Below are positions 28,859-40,312 of a stretch of 64,000 nucleotides of DNA, piece after piece (position 1 is the first letter of the stretch; each line of letters begins with the position of its first letter). Source of the DNA: Herbaspirillum sp. ST 5-3 (GTDB lineage: Bacteria > Pseudomonadota > Gammaproteobacteria > Burkholderiales > Burkholderiaceae_D). The notes under the pieces were generated by a model. That model was not told the DNA's origin, did no database searches, and was given only the letters and a program-made list of their open reading frames with translations. The DNA lies in the NCBI RefSeq assembly GCF_004804275.1, contig NZ_STGI01000014.1, forward strand, positions 1 through 64,000, read 5' to 3'. A program made the translations under genes and the position numbers.

Positions 28859-30790
28859 CTATTTCTTCTCATTCGCCTCAGCGTCGCCCTTCTCGACGAT
28901 CGGCTTGGTTACCTGCACCTTCGCCTTCTTCTTCAATACTTCAAGATAAGCCAGCGTTTCCTGCTGAGCCAACGCATTGGCAACTTGTTGTTGCTCCGCC
29001 TGACGACGCGCGGAATCGGGAGTGGCAGGCTGTGCAATCCTGTTGATCCGGAACACGCTATACCCCTGACCCGGCACTTCCACTCCGACATAGCTCGGCA
29101 GCTTGGATACATCGGCCTTCATCACCGCGCCAAGTGCAACGGCGTTCAAGCTCGCATTCTTCACGCGCGATACCGTCTTCGCTTCCGAAAAACTGCCTGC
29201 GTCACCGCCTGACTTCAATGCCGCAAGTTTGGCTTCCCCAGCCTTCCTGGCGAGATTTTCCGCCTCCGCCTGCGTGACGCGTTCGCGGATGACGCCCTTG
29301 ACCTCTTCAAACGGGCGTTTGGTCACAGGCTTGTATTCAATCACATGTCCGGCAATCAGTGTGTTCGGTGCGACTTCAATCGCATCTGTATTGCGTTTGT
29401 TCTTGATGGCATCGTCTGCAAACAACGCTGCCAGAAACTTCGGCTGATTGAATGGCGCGTTCGGCGAGGCCGCCGGATTCGGTACGCGTGTCAGGTCGCT
29501 TGCTGTTTCGATCTTCAGCTTCAGCTTTTCCGCAACCGGCTTCAGACTCTCCGACTGCTCATACACCGTGTTGGTGAACTGCTCCGCCATTTCCGTGAAT
29601 TTCTTGGCTGCCAGCTGCTTCTTGATGTCCGCAGCGATCTGGCCTTTCACCTCATCGAGACTCTTCGCAGCCGCCGGCTTGACCGCCGTCAGTTGAATAA
29701 TGTGGTAGCCAAAGTCCGACTCAACAACATCGCTGATCTCACCCTGCTTCAGCTTGAAGACAACATCCTCGAACGGCTTGACCATCATTCCTCGACCGAA
29801 GAAATCGAGATCGCCGCCGCGCTCTGCCGATCCGGGATCCTGCGAGTACTCTTTTGCCAGCTTGGCAAAATCGCCCGGATTCTTGCGAACTTGCGCGAGC
29901 AGTTTTTCGGCCTTTTCCCTGGCAGCAGTCTTCGCAGCAGCCGACGCATTCTTGTCCGCCTTGATCAGGATGTGGCTCGCGCGGCGCTGTTCCTCCTCGG
30001 TGTACCGCTTCGCATTCTGCTCGTAGTAGGACTTGATATCTGCGTCGCTGACAGAAATCTGTGAAGCGACCGCGTCGCTGTTCAACACAACGTACTCGGC
30101 CTTGACCTGCTCGGGAATTTCAAACTGGCTGCCGTTCTTCTCGTAATAGGCTTTCAGCATCTCGTCCGTAACCTTGGTCTGCGCGGCAAAGTCTGAGGCC
30201 TTGAACAGCATTTCCTGCACTTCGCGCTCTTGATCATTCAGATCGGACAAGCGGCCAGCCACGGTCTTCGGCGCAAATGCGGTTGACTGAACCGCAGCAT
30301 TGACTTGCTGCAGCGTCAGGTCATGACGCAGGCGTGCCTCGTACATCGCGGGCGTCATGCCTTGTGCGGCAAGCAGCGACTTGTAGCGTTCCACATCAAA
30401 CTTGCCGTCGGCGCCGGTCAGGCCAGGCACTGCAAGGATCGTTTGCTGCAAGGTCTGATCGCTGACCGAAAGGAGATTGCGGGACGCTTCCGCTTCCATC
30501 ACGCGCTGCGCGATCAAGCCTTCAAGAATGTTTTTTCTGGCTTCGGGCGTATCGAGCATTTTGGGATCGAACTTCCCCCCGAACATCTGGCGAAAGCGCT
30601 CCATCTGCTCGCGCTGGGCTGCATCAAACTCTTGCTGGGTGATTGAGCGGCCCGCCACTTTCGCAATTGAATTGTCGCCTTCGCGAAATCGCGAGTAGCC
30701 CTCAATCCCGAAGAACGTGAACGAAGGCAGGATTAACAGCATCAGCAGCAATTGCATCAAGCGCTGGTGCGTGCGAATAAATTCAAACAT
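28859..30790 (-). CDS. ppiD: Membrane-anchored periplasmic foldase PpiD
   Basis: A peptidyl-prolyl isomerase and chaperone of 643 residues near the Sec translocon. The N-terminus [20 protein letters not shown] gives a single membrane anchor. A SurA-N-like chaperone region follows ([20 protein letters not shown]), and one parvulin domain lies at about 263-365 ([38 protein letters not shown]). A long C-terminal chaperone part ends in lysines and glutamates. The frame begins with a TTG at 30796, but ATG 30790 is the natural start. It is downstream of the tRNA pair. Confidence 0.94.
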   Translation of the reverse strand: MFEFIRTHQRLMQLLLMLLILPSFTFFGIEGYSRFREGDNSIAKVAGRSITQQEFDAAQREQMERFRQMFGGKFDPKMLDTPEARKNILEGLIAQRVMEAEASRNLLSVSDQTLQQTILAVPGLTGADGKFDVERYKSLLAAQGMTPAMYEARLRHDLTLQQVNAAVQSTAFAPKTVAGRLSDLNDQEREVQEMLFKASDFAAQTKVTDEMLKAYYEKNGSQFEIPEQVKAEYVVLNSDAVASQISVSDADIKSYYEQNAKRYTEEEQRRASHILIKADKNASAAAKTAAREKAEKLLAQVRKNPGDFAKLAKEYSQDPGSAERGGDLDFFGRGMMVKPFEDVVFKLKQGEISDVVESDFGYHIIQLTAVKPAAAKSLDEVKGQIAADIKKQLAAKKFTEMAEQFTNTVYEQSESLKPVAEKLKLKIETASDLTRVPNPAASPNAPFNQPKFLAALFADDAIKNKRNTDAIEVAPNTLIAGHVIEYKPVTKRPFEEVKGVIRERVTQAEAENLARKAGEAKLAALKSGGDAGSFSEAKTVSRVKNASLNAVALGAVMKADVSKLPSYVGVEVPGQGYSVFRINRIAQPATPDSARRQAEQQQVANALAQQETLAYLEVLKKKAKVQVTKPIVEKGDAEANEKK

Positions 30791-30900
30791 GGTCAATCAC
30801 AGTTCCACAGATACGAAAACGCAGACCCAACGCGACACAAGTTGCAATGCACGGATTGTGAGCGTCGGCTGCAACCGAAGCAAAAGCGCCACCACATATG

Positions 30901-30930
30901 AAAAAAGGCGAACTCACGTTCGCCTTTTTC
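30901..30930 (-). terminator. Terminator after the tRNA-Val/tRNA-Asp unit
   Basis: GGCGAAC and GTTCGCC (30907-30924) form a hairpin. On the minus strand a T-run follows directly. Confidence 0.88.
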
Positions 30931-30936
30931 GTTTTT

Positions 30937-31013
30937 TGGCGGAGTGGACGGGACTCGAACCCGCGACCCCCGGCGTGACAGGCCGGTATTCTAACCGACT
31001 GAACTACCACTCC
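30937..31013 (-). tRNA. tRNA-Asp (GUC)
   Basis: Full cloverleaf on the minus strand. The acceptor GGAGTGG pairs with CCACTCC, discriminator G, encoded CCA at 30937-30939. The anticodon loop CTGTCAC gives GUC, and the T-arm is GGGTTCGAGTCCC. Confidence 0.97.
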
Positions 31014-31047
31014 TGAAACTTCTGCTGCATCATAAGTCTGGCTGCTC

Positions 31048-31123
31048 TGGTGGGTGCTGAGAGGCTCGAACTCCCGACCTACGCCTTGTAAGGGCGCCGC
31101 TCTACCAACTGAGCTAAGCACCC
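31048..31123 (-). tRNA. tRNA-Val (UAC)
   Basis: Full cloverleaf on the minus strand. The acceptor GGGTGCT pairs with AGCACCC, discriminator A and an encoded CCA. The anticodon loop CTTACAA gives UAC, and the T-loop is GAGTTCGAGCCTC. It lies 34 bp from tRNA-Asp, probably on one transcript with it. Confidence 0.97.
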
Positions 31124-31223
31124 TGTTCCACACTTAGTCAGCCAAACTCTTCAGGCGTTTGTCACCACGCCCTGAAAAAACAAAATTATATAGCATCTTT
31201 TATTGAGATGCACTATCTAATCA

Positions 31224-31496
31224 CTAGTTGACGGCATCCTTGAGTGCTTTACCCGGACGGAACTTGGGTACCTTGGCCGCCTTGATCTTGATAGCATCGC
31301 CGGTGCGGGGATTGCGACCGGTACGTGCGGCGCGCTTGCCTACGGAGAAAGTGCCGAAGCCCACCAGGGTAACGCTTCCATTCTTCTTCAACGTGGTCTT
31401 GACTGCGCCGATCAACGCATCAAGTGCGCGAGTAGCTGCTGCTTTGGAAATGTCTGCTGTTCCGGCAATGTGATCAATTAGTTCGGTCTTATTCAC
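31224..31496 (-). CDS. hupB: HU-type DNA-binding protein
   Basis: A nucleoid protein of 90 residues with the full HU/IHF fold: [20 protein letters not shown], then [20 protein letters not shown] and the DNA-gripping arm [20 protein letters not shown]. Length and sequence fit HU-beta. The common lon-hupB neighbourhood is kept here. Confidence 0.96.
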   Translation of the reverse strand: MNKTELIDHIAGTADISKAAATRALDALIGAVKTTLKKNGSVTLVGFGTFSVGKRAARTGRNPRTGDAIKIKAAKVPKFRPGKALKDAVN

Positions 31497-31707
31497 TGAC
31501 GCCCCCTCAAAAAAGTTGGATTCTGCGAAGCTTGCTTATTGCTCTTCTTGGTAGCACAAGCGACACAAAATGCAGAGAAGAAATTTTCTGCAGCCCGTAT
31601 TAAACAAGTCGCAAAGCCTTGTGTCAAGCGGTTTCCCGGCCCGTCGGCTATTCGCAATCAACTTTTACAAATTAAATCCTTCGCATATTTTCATGTCTCG
31701 ACGGAAA

Positions 31708-31735
31708 TAAAAAAGCGCTCCGCAGAGCGCTTTTT
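31708..31735 (-). terminator. lon terminator
   Basis: AGCGCTC and GAGCGCT (31714-31731) with a 4-nt loop, followed on the minus strand by six T. It separates lon from hupB. Confidence 0.9.
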
Positions 31736-31755
31736 CAGCCTGCGATTTGCTGCGT

Positions 31756-34176
<2,421 letters not shown>

Positions 34177-34271
34177 GGCGAACCTTATTTAAGAGCTTGT
34201 TAATGATGTAGGCACGGCAGCCTAAAACTCAAGTCCAAGCAGCAACAAAAATCACTCCTCTTCAAAATACG

Positions 34272-34313
34272 TAATAAAAAAAGCCACACACGAAGTCGCC
34301 CTCGGGTGGCTTT
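34272..34313 (-). terminator. clpX terminator
   Basis: AAGCCAC and GTGGCTT (about 34280-34312) form a stem with a long loop. Seven T follow on the minus strand. Confidence 0.8.
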
Positions 34314-34456
34314 GCGATGGTTACCTGAAGTGATTCCCGTATTTCAAATTGTACTGCTTCTAGGAAAAGAGCGGACTCGACAGGACAGCCATCTGACACA
34401 TTTGCAGGCCTGGGGCGGTATCGCTTTCGCATCGTCCGCATCTTGAATACAGTTAT

Positions 34457-35725
34457 CTACTTTGCTCCGGATACCTTTGGCTGCTCGTGATAAATCAACA
34501 AAGGCTTCGCTCCATTCAGGATGGTATTTTCATCAATTACCACCTTTGCGACATTTTGCTGGTTCGGCAACTCAAACATTACCTCCAGCAAAGCATGCTC
34601 AAGAATAGAGCGCAACCCACGTGCACCAGTCTTGCGTTCAAGGGCTTTTTTCGCAATTGCGTGCAATGCTGCTGGCCGAACTTCCAATTCTGCCCCTTCC
34701 ATCTGCAGCAGCTTTGCATACTGCTTAATGAGAGCATTCTTGGGTTCAAGCAATATTTGGATTAGAGCTTCCTCGTTTAGTTCACTGAGGGTGGCAACAA
34801 CCGGCAGACGGCCGACAAGCTCCGGAATCAAACCAAACTTGATCAAATCTTCCGGCTCTGCATCCAGCAGCATTTCACTTGCATTGCGCTCCTGCTGGCT
34901 CTTGACGCTCGCGGAAAAACCGATCCCACTCTTCTCCGAACGATTGGAAATGATCTTGGCAAGCCCGTCAAAAGCACCGCCGCAGATGAACATGATGTTG
35001 GTGGTGTCGATCTGCACGAAATCCTGATTGGGATGCTTGCGCCCGCCTTGCGGAGGTACCGACGCCATCGTGCCCTCGATCAGCTTCAGAAGCGCCTGCT
35101 GCACGCCTTCGCCCGAGACGTCACGCGTGATGGACGGGTTATCCGACTTGCGCGAAATCTTGTCGATCTCGTCGATATAGACGATGCCCTTTTGCGCCTT
35201 CTCGACTTCGTAGTTGCAGTTCTGCAAAAGTTTCTGAATGATGTTCTCGACGTCTTCACCCACATAGCCCGCTTCGGTTAACGTGGTGGCATCCGCAATA
35301 ACGAAGGGCACATTGAGCATGCGCGCCAGGGTTTGCGCCAGCAGGGTCTTGCCGGAACCGGTTGGGCCAATCAGCAAAATATTGCTCTTGGCCAATTCAA
35401 CATCGTCTTTCTTGCCGAGATGCTTCAGGCGCTTGTAGTGATTGTAAACAGCCACTGACAGGATGCGTTTTGCAGTTTCCTGGCCAATGACATACTGTCC
35501 GAGCAGCTCGAAGATTTCCTGCGGCGTAGGCAGATCCGACTTGGGTCCAGCAACAGATTCAATACTGGATGCCTCGTCACGAATGATGTCATTGCAGAGG
35601 TCGATGCATTCGTCACAAATGAATACGGACGGACCCGCGATGAGCTTCTTTACCTCGTGTTGGCTCTTACCGCAGAAGGAGCAGTAAAGCAATTTTTCGC
35701 CGCTGGAGGATTTTTTGTCAGACAT
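34457..35725 (-). CDS. clpX: ATP-dependent unfoldase ClpX
   Basis: The AAA+ unfoldase that feeds ClpP. Its 422 residues begin with the zinc-binding dimer domain ([17 protein letters not shown], then [14 protein letters not shown]). Walker A is [19 protein letters not shown], Walker B is [14 protein letters not shown], the ClpP-contact loop includes [10 protein letters not shown], and the sensor-2 region is [12 protein letters not shown]. It is coded after clpP with a hairpin between them. Confidence 0.98.
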   Translation of the reverse strand: MSDKKSSSGEKLLYCSFCGKSQHEVKKLIAGPSVFICDECIDLCNDIIRDEASSIESVAGPKSDLPTPQEIFELLGQYVIGQETAKRILSVAVYNHYKRLKHLGKKDDVELAKSNILLIGPTGSGKTLLAQTLARMLNVPFVIADATTLTEAGYVGEDVENIIQKLLQNCNYEVEKAQKGIVYIDEIDKISRKSDNPSITRDVSGEGVQQALLKLIEGTMASVPPQGGRKHPNQDFVQIDTTNIMFICGGAFDGLAKIISNRSEKSGIGFSASVKSQQERNASEMLLDAEPEDLIKFGLIPELVGRLPVVATLSELNEEALIQILLEPKNALIKQYAKLLQMEGAELEVRPAALHAIAKKALERKTGARGLRSILEHALLEVMFELPNQQNVAKVVIDENTILNGAKPLLIYHEQPKVSGAK

Positions 35726-35830
35726 AGAGCAATGTGTGGATGGAGATTGATCCGATATTACCTGCGAATTCCGAATTCGTCACGACGCCGCTCAAGAAAT
35801 TGGGCAAACTGACAAAAATTCGTCGCCATA

Positions 35831-35876
35831 AAACAAAACGCCCGAACGGGCCTGCGTCCGGGCGTTTTCCGATTGG
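35831..35876 (-). terminator. Hairpin terminator between clpP and clpX
   Basis: AACGCCCG and CGGGCGTT (about 35837-35870) pair around a 16-nt internal segment. The minus strand continues TTTTGTTTT. Partial read-through to clpX is possible. Confidence 0.75.
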
Positions 35877-35885
35877 ATAACCGTC

Positions 35886-36512
35886 TCAGACGCGGGTGGT
35901 CAGCACCTTGTCAATCATGCCATACTCTGCCGCTTCGGCAGCAGACATGAAATTATCTCTGTCTGTATCCTTGCTGATTTGTTCCACGGTTTTGCCGGTT
36001 TTTTCAGCAAGAATGTGGTTCAGCCGGTCTCGCAGATACAGGATCTCGCGCGCCTGGATTTCGATATCCGTTGCCTGGCCTTGTGCACCACCCAAAGGCT
36101 GATGAATCATGATACGCGAATTCGGTAAAGAGAAACGCTTGCCCTTCGCGCCTGCGGCCAGCAAGAAGGCGCCCATCGAAGCGGCCAACCCGGTGCACAG
36201 TGTCGAAACGTCCGGCTTGATGAACTGCATGGTGTCATAGATTGCCATTCCTGCAGACACCGAACCGCCCGGCGAGTTGATATAGAGCGAAATATCCTTG
36301 TCCGGATTTTCGCTTTCCAGGAACAGCATCTGCGCAACGATCAGATTTGCGGTCTGATCGGTGACCGGGCCGACCAGAAAAATAACGCGTTCCTTCAACA
36401 GGCGCGAGTAGATATCGTACGCGCGCTCGCCGCGGCCGCTCTGTTCAATCACTATCGGCACCATACCGAGCATTTCGGTATCAAGCGCTGAATTTTTCAT
36501 CATGCGTGACAT
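35886..36512 (-). CDS. clpP: ATP-dependent Clp protease proteolytic subunit ClpP
   Basis: The serine peptidase core partner of ClpX, 208 residues. The oxyanion region is [18 protein letters not shown], the nucleophile is the serine in [14 protein letters not shown], His is in [14 protein letters not shown], and Asp is in the [10 protein letters not shown] stretch. The likely start is MSRMMKNS; the segment before MVPIVIEQ is a short propeptide. It belongs to the tig-clpP-clpX-lon quality-control cluster. Confidence 0.98.
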   Translation of the reverse strand: MSRMMKNSALDTEMLGMVPIVIEQSGRGERAYDIYSRLLKERVIFLVGPVTDQTANLIVAQMLFLESENPDKDISLYINSPGGSVSAGMAIYDTMQFIKPDVSTLCTGLAASMGAFLLAAGAKGKRFSLPNSRIMIHQPLGGAQGQATDIEIQAREILYLRDRLNHILAEKTGKTVEQISKDTDRDNFMSAAEAAEYGMIDKVLTTRV

Positions 36513-36552
36513 GTGCTTTCCTCATGGAGTGCGCACCGGCCGATCAAGCTGA

Positions 36553-37902
36553 TCAGGCCTGCGCGTTGTTGCCCATCAATTCGTCGAATGCGACCGGCTT
36601 TTCAGCTACCTTTGCCTTGCCCAGCACGTAGTTAACGACGTTTTCTTCCAAAACAAGGGCTTCCACTTCCGCCAGGCGACGACGGTCGCTGTAGTAGAAC
36701 TTGAGCACTTGCTGCGGATCTTCGTAGCTCTGCGCGAATTCTTCAACCTGACTCTTCACCTGCTCGGGCGTTGCATCCAGCTTGTTGGCCTTGACGACTT
36801 CAGCGAGGATCAATCCGAGGCGCACGCGACGTTCAGCCTGCGCCGTGAACAGCTCCGGCGGGAACGGCATGTCGTTGACCTTCATACCGCGTTGCGCCAT
36901 GTCCTGGCGAGCCATTTCAATCAAGCGCTCAACATCCTGGTCGACCAGCGCCTTCGGCACGTCCAGTTCCGAAGCCTTGATCAAGGCGTTCATCACGCTG
37001 TCCTTGGTCTTCGACTTGACGCGGCCGTTCACTTCGCGTTCCAGGTTGACCTTGATATCTTCGCGCATCTTTTGCAGATCGCCATCTGCGATTCCCAGCG
37101 ACTTGGCGAACTCCGCATCCACCTCCGGCAGATGCGCCCATTCGATCTTCTTCATGGTGATCGTGAACTCGGCGGTTTTGCCAGCTACATCCTTGCCATG
37201 GTAATCAGCGGGGAAATTGAGCGGGAAAGTCTTCGACTCGCCAACCTTCAGACCAATTGCAGCATTTTCGAACTCCGACAGCATGCGGCCTTCGCCGAGA
37301 ACGAACGGATAGTCTTCCGCCTTGCCACCCTGGAATTCGACACCGTCGATCTTGCCGACGAAGTCGACGGTGACGCGGTCGCCGTTCTGTGCGGTTTGAT
37401 CGGCACCGCCATCGCCATGCGCACCCTGCTCGCCTTTGACGTGGTAGTGCACACGCTGTTTGCGCAAGATGTCGATGGTCTTGTCGATTTCTGCGTCGGT
37501 AACCTGACTTGTGACCTTCTCAACCTCAACCTGGGACAGATCGCCAATCTTCACTTCCGGGTAGACTTCGAAGGTTGCATCGAAGGCGACAACGCCTTCG
37601 GGAGCTCCGTCGCCGGACTTCGGCTCGATCTTCGGGTAACCGGCTACCTTGAGGTTGTTTTCGCTGGCTGCCTCGTTGAACGCGCGTCCTACCTTGTCGT
37701 TCAGCACTTCGGTCTCGACCTGGTAACCATACTGCTGGGCGACCATTTTCATCGGGACCTTGCCCGGGCGGAAACCCGGAGCCTTTGCGCTACGGGCGCG
37801 AATCTTCAAGCGCTTTTCAACTTCTGCCTGTACATCCGCCAGCGGCACGGTAATGGTGATGCGGCGCTCGAGTTTGTCCAAAGTTTCGACTGCAGTTGCC
37901 AT
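36553..37902 (-). CDS. tig: Trigger factor, ribosome-associated chaperone
   Basis: The first chaperone to meet nascent chains. Its 449 residues show the ribosome-binding signature [14 protein letters not shown] (about 40-53), the FKBP-type isomerase domain (about 165-245: [33 protein letters not shown]) and the helical C-terminal cradle. Only 29 bp separate its start from the encoded CCA of the tRNA-Leu remnant. This leaves no room for a normal promoter between them; its original promoter was presumably upstream of the tRNA and is now displaced by the inserted ICE. Confidence 0.97.
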   Translation of the reverse strand: MATAVETLDKLERRITITVPLADVQAEVEKRLKIRARSAKAPGFRPGKVPMKMVAQQYGYQVETEVLNDKVGRAFNEAASENNLKVAGYPKIEPKSGDGAPEGVVAFDATFEVYPEVKIGDLSQVEVEKVTSQVTDAEIDKTIDILRKQRVHYHVKGEQGAHGDGGADQTAQNGDRVTVDFVGKIDGVEFQGGKAEDYPFVLGEGRMLSEFENAAIGLKVGESKTFPLNFPADYHGKDVAGKTAEFTITMKKIEWAHLPEVDAEFAKSLGIADGDLQKMREDIKVNLEREVNGRVKSKTKDSVMNALIKASELDVPKALVDQDVERLIEMARQDMAQRGMKVNDMPFPPELFTAQAERRVRLGLILAEVVKANKLDATPEQVKSQVEEFAQSYEDPQQVLKFYYSDRRRLAEVEALVLEENVVNYVLGKAKVAEKPVAFDELMGNNAQA

Positions 37903-37931
37903 GTGAATCGTCCAAAAAATTAACTATTTTG

Positions 37932-37988
37932 TGGTGCGAGGAGGGGGACTCGAACCCCCACACCATTGCTGGCGTCAGGACCTAAACC
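37932..37988 (-). pseudogene. tRNA-Leu (UAG) 3' half: attachment site remnant
   Basis: On the minus strand this 57-bp piece runs from the anticodon loop (TTTAGGT) through variable arm, T-arm (GGGGGTTCGAGTCCCCC) and acceptor strand CCTCGC, discriminator A, to an encoded CCA. The 5' half (acceptor 5' strand, D-arm and anticodon 5' stem) is absent. AT-rich foreign DNA begins at the anticodon loop instead. This is the displaced 3' end left when an integrase recombines in a tRNA gene. The restored full tRNA-Leu should lie at the other end of the element, beyond position 64,000. Confidence 0.9.
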
Positions 37989-37994
37989 AAAAGT

Positions 37995-38035
37995 GTTGAA
38001 AAATATAGTAGATGAAAAATCCCTTATTTTTCAAC
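37995..38035. repeat. Inverted repeat at the ICE left end with outward promoter candidate
   Basis: GTTGAAAAAT (37995-38004) and ATTTTTCAAC (38026-38035) are perfect inverted copies, and TGAAAAAT (38013-38020) is a third, partial copy. They lie just inside the recombination point and may bind integrase or an excision factor. On the minus strand TTGAAA (38029-38034), an 18-bp spacer and TACTAT (38005-38010) could act as a promoter pointing to the tRNA remnant and tig. Confidence 0.5.
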
Positions 38036-38044
38036 GGCTTACAT

Positions 38045-38226
38045 CACATTTCCCAATTTTTCAAACCATTTTCCCAGACAAAATACCAAACTGGGACTAA
38101 AATTTGCCAATGGGACAAGTGGTGTAAACAGGTTCAGGGAGTCCCCTGACTCGTCGGCTCCCAAACTCCCTTCAGGGTTCAGTTTGGGAAAAGCTCGCAA
38201 TTTTAACACATGATACCTAACGCACA
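38045..38226. other. Integrase upstream region with repeated TGGGA motifs
   Basis: No gene is seen here. TGGGA or its complement occurs at 38051, 38072, 38092, 38111 and in the inverted repeat CCCAAACT/AGTTTGGG (38160-38188), which also encloses CCCTTCAGGG. Such spaced repeats next to an integrase gene resemble arm-type binding sites. This is inference without experimental support. Confidence 0.4.
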
Positions 38227-39606
38227 ATGGCAAACATAGCAAACCGATCACCTTGGCTCGTCACCTGCCCTGGATTGCCCGACAGCAAGATCCGGCTCAA
38301 GTCCAAAGCCCAAGCCTACCTTGACGGTCTCAAGAACCCATCAGCCAAGATGGTGCAGCTAGAGACAGCCTTTGAAGTTCAGATCAAGTTGAAAGACAAG
38401 CTTGGCAATGTGGTCCAGGACAGCAAAACCTGTAGCACTAAAGCTGAAGCCGAAGCATGGGCTAAAAAACGAGAAGATGAAATTCTTGCCTATAAAAAAA
38501 CAAACGGTCACTTTGACATAGGCTATGAAACCATCTCGCTTGAAGAAGCGCTAAATAAATTAATGGAAGAACACTATAAGGGGAAATCTTCATACGAAGA
38601 GAATTCTTATCGTGTGCCTCACATTGTTCAATTTTTTGGCAAGAAAAAACTATTAAAAGATGTAACAACAAGAGATTGCCTGGACTACCGAAAATATTTA
38701 GAGACTGAAAAATATTCAGCCTCAAGCATCCGAAATTATTTTGTCGTGATTAATGTATTGTTCAAGCATGCCGTTAGCGAATGGCTCTACGCCATTCCTA
38801 ACCCTGCGGCCGGCATCAAGTTGCCAAAGGTTTCCAATGCTGTGCAAAGATATTGGAAGGAAGAAGAAGAAAGAAAACTGGTTCTTGAAGCGGTTAAAAA
38901 ATACCGTCCAAACATTTTAGATGCTGTTGAACTAGCCTTGCTGGTGTCGTTTCGCAAAGGTGAACTTGTCCCGAAAACGCTACTTGAGAAGCATGATGGG
39001 ACAGGCTTGATGTGGGAAGGTGTCAATTTTAAAAATAATACGATCACCCTCTTCCAAGAAAAAAACGATCACAAGAAAAGAAATACAGAATACAAAGGTC
39101 GCACGGTTCCCATGCCCAAGAGAGCAAGGGAAATTCTTTTACGAAGGTATGAGGAAAGCCCAACTAAGAAAGGCAGGGTTTTTGAGTTTTCGGGAAATAC
39201 TCTTTACCATGCTTTTAAATGGTGCTGCCGAAAGATTGGCATTGAAGACTTGAATGTGCATTCTTTGCGGAAGATTGCAACAGTAGATTTAGGGCACAAG
39301 GTTCAAAATGTTTTGCAACTGTCAAAAATGACAGGACATAAAAGCCTGCAAGTTCTAAATGATCGCTACTACAATCCTAGCATTGAAGAATTACAATCCC
39401 TATTGGTGGAAATTGACACCAATAATCCCATCTTAAAATGTATTTTAATTCTAGAAAAGCATGTTGGAAAAACAAATGCTCAGGAATTTTTGAAGTTTGT
39501 TCGCGAAGCTCCAATCAATGAACCAATAGATGAAAGCGAAGACTTATACGAGCAATTAAAATTAATTTCGGACAGCCTTGAGGAAGCTGAGGCTGAAGAA
39601 ATCTAA
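38227..39606 (+). CDS. int: Tyrosine-type site-specific integrase
   Basis: A tyrosine recombinase of 459 residues that would integrate and excise the element at tRNA-Leu. It has an N-terminal arm-binding-like region, a core-binding helical domain (about 95-190: TRDCLDYRKYLETEKYSASS) and the catalytic domain (about 200-390). The first Arg is in LALLVSFRKGELV, the H-x-x-R box is LNVHSLRKIATVDL, the following His is in KMTGHKSLQVLNDR, and the nucleophilic Tyr is in DRYYNPS. It extends about 60 residues beyond this. It stands next to the attachment site, as usual. No excisionase is recognised nearby. Confidence 0.93.
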   Translation: MANIANRSPWLVTCPGLPDSKIRLKSKAQAYLDGLKNPSAKMVQLETAFEVQIKLKDKLGNVVQDSKTCSTKAEAEAWAKKREDEILAYKKTNGHFDIGYETISLEEALNKLMEEHYKGKSSYEENSYRVPHIVQFFGKKKLLKDVTTRDCLDYRKYLETEKYSASSIRNYFVVINVLFKHAVSEWLYAIPNPAAGIKLPKVSNAVQRYWKEEEERKLVLEAVKKYRPNILDAVELALLVSFRKGELVPKTLLEKHDGTGLMWEGVNFKNNTITLFQEKNDHKKRNTEYKGRTVPMPKRAREILLRRYEESPTKKGRVFEFSGNTLYHAFKWCCRKIGIEDLNVHSLRKIATVDLGHKVQNVLQLSKMTGHKSLQVLNDRYYNPSIEELQSLLVEIDTNNPILKCILILEKHVGKTNAQEFLKFVREAPINEPIDESEDLYEQLKLISDSLEEAEAEEI

Positions 39607-39619
39607 CCTCCAAAAAAAC

Positions 39620-39650
39620 TAAAGCCCCGATGATGGGGCTTTTTTTATAT
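39620..39650. terminator. Terminator after the integrase gene
   Basis: AAGCCCC, a 6-nt loop and GGGGCTT, followed by seven T. It is usable for the converging small gene too. This is the first of a dozen similar GCCCC/GGGGC hairpins in the element. Confidence 0.92.
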
Positions 39651-39656
39651 CTTCAA

Positions 39657-39869
39657 TCATGATGGCTTCTCAGTCATTCGCTCAAATACAAATTGGTTTA
39701 TAAAATTTAGCTTGCCAATTTCCGTGAACATCTGCCCTTCTTTTTGAAGTCTTCTTATCTCCTTCCTGGCTTCAAGCTTTAACTTCTTCTTCGTATCAAG
39801 AAATGCTTGCACCTTATCAAAGGTATTTTTTTGCGGGCTTCGCATTGCCTCCATTTTTGTTTTATGCAT
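39657..39869 (-). CDS. Hypothetical small protein, 70 aa
   Basis: I do not recognise it. It is lysine-rich and probably helical (KVQAFLDTKKKLKLEARKEI). Its start lies inside the 3' end of the 90-residue gene upstream (8-bp overlap), so the two are translationally coupled. Codon use fits the other ICE genes. A toxin-antitoxin pair was considered, but no known family pattern is visible. Confidence 0.6.
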   Translation of the reverse strand: MHKTKMEAMRSPQKNTFDKVQAFLDTKKKLKLEARKEIRRLQKEGQMFTEIGKLNFINQFVFERMTEKPS

Positions 39870-40134
39870 TTTTAACGATCCTCATTCTTCTTTCAATCAT
39901 CGCAAGCGACAAGGTCGTATTTGCCAACAACAAAATCTCTTTATAGTGCTGCTCGTTGTCACACTTTGATTTATCAATTAAAAGCTTATTAATGACAGGC
40001 ACAGTATCAAGACATTTTGCAAACTGCTCATCCGTTTGATTGGCAAAATCAGCAGCAAGCATTGATTCAATAGTTATGAAATTATTTCCAAAATTATTCT
40101 TTTTAAACTGCGCTGGCGTAAAATTCTTTTTCAT
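39862..40134 (-). CDS. Hypothetical protein, 90 aa
   Basis: Not recognised. It is a soluble protein with a basic N-terminus (MKKNFTPAQFKKNNFG) and a helical C-terminal half (HYKEILLLANTTLSLAMIER). It is the first gene of a two-gene unit with the 70-residue product. A GGAAA ribosome site lies just upstream. Confidence 0.62.
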   Translation of the reverse strand: MKKNFTPAQFKKNNFGNNFITIESMLAADFANQTDEQFAKCLDTVPVINKLLIDKSKCDNEQHYKEILLLANTTLSLAMIERRMRIVKNA

Positions 40135-40196
40135 GTATATTTCCTTTTCTAATTATATAAATATTAGCATAAATTAATTTAAAAGGCCACCAATTA

Positions 40197-40302
40197 TTGA
40201 CATCAAATTTTAATTTTGCTACTTAATATATAAAGTTAATTTCAGCGGCCAGGCGATATGGACTCAACGACTTAAACAAGCCTCCTTACGGGGGCTTTTT
40301 TT
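40197..40302 (+). ncRNA. Candidate small RNA with own promoter and terminator
   Basis: TTGACA (40197-40202) and TACTTA (40220-40225) are spaced 17 bp apart. About 70 bp later AGCCTCC, a 4-nt loop and GGGGGCT with a run of T (40279-40302) form a strong plus-strand terminator. No ORF lies between them, and both flanking genes are on the minus strand. The layout suggests a short transcript of about 70 nt. Promoter strength and target are unknown. Confidence 0.45.
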
Positions 40303-40312
40303 ATGTATTTAA

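Noticed and set aside
39657-40134. Overlapping small gene pair as a toxin-antitoxin system
   Set aside because: The size and overlap fit, but neither product shows a known toxin or antitoxin pattern, so I left both as hypothetical.
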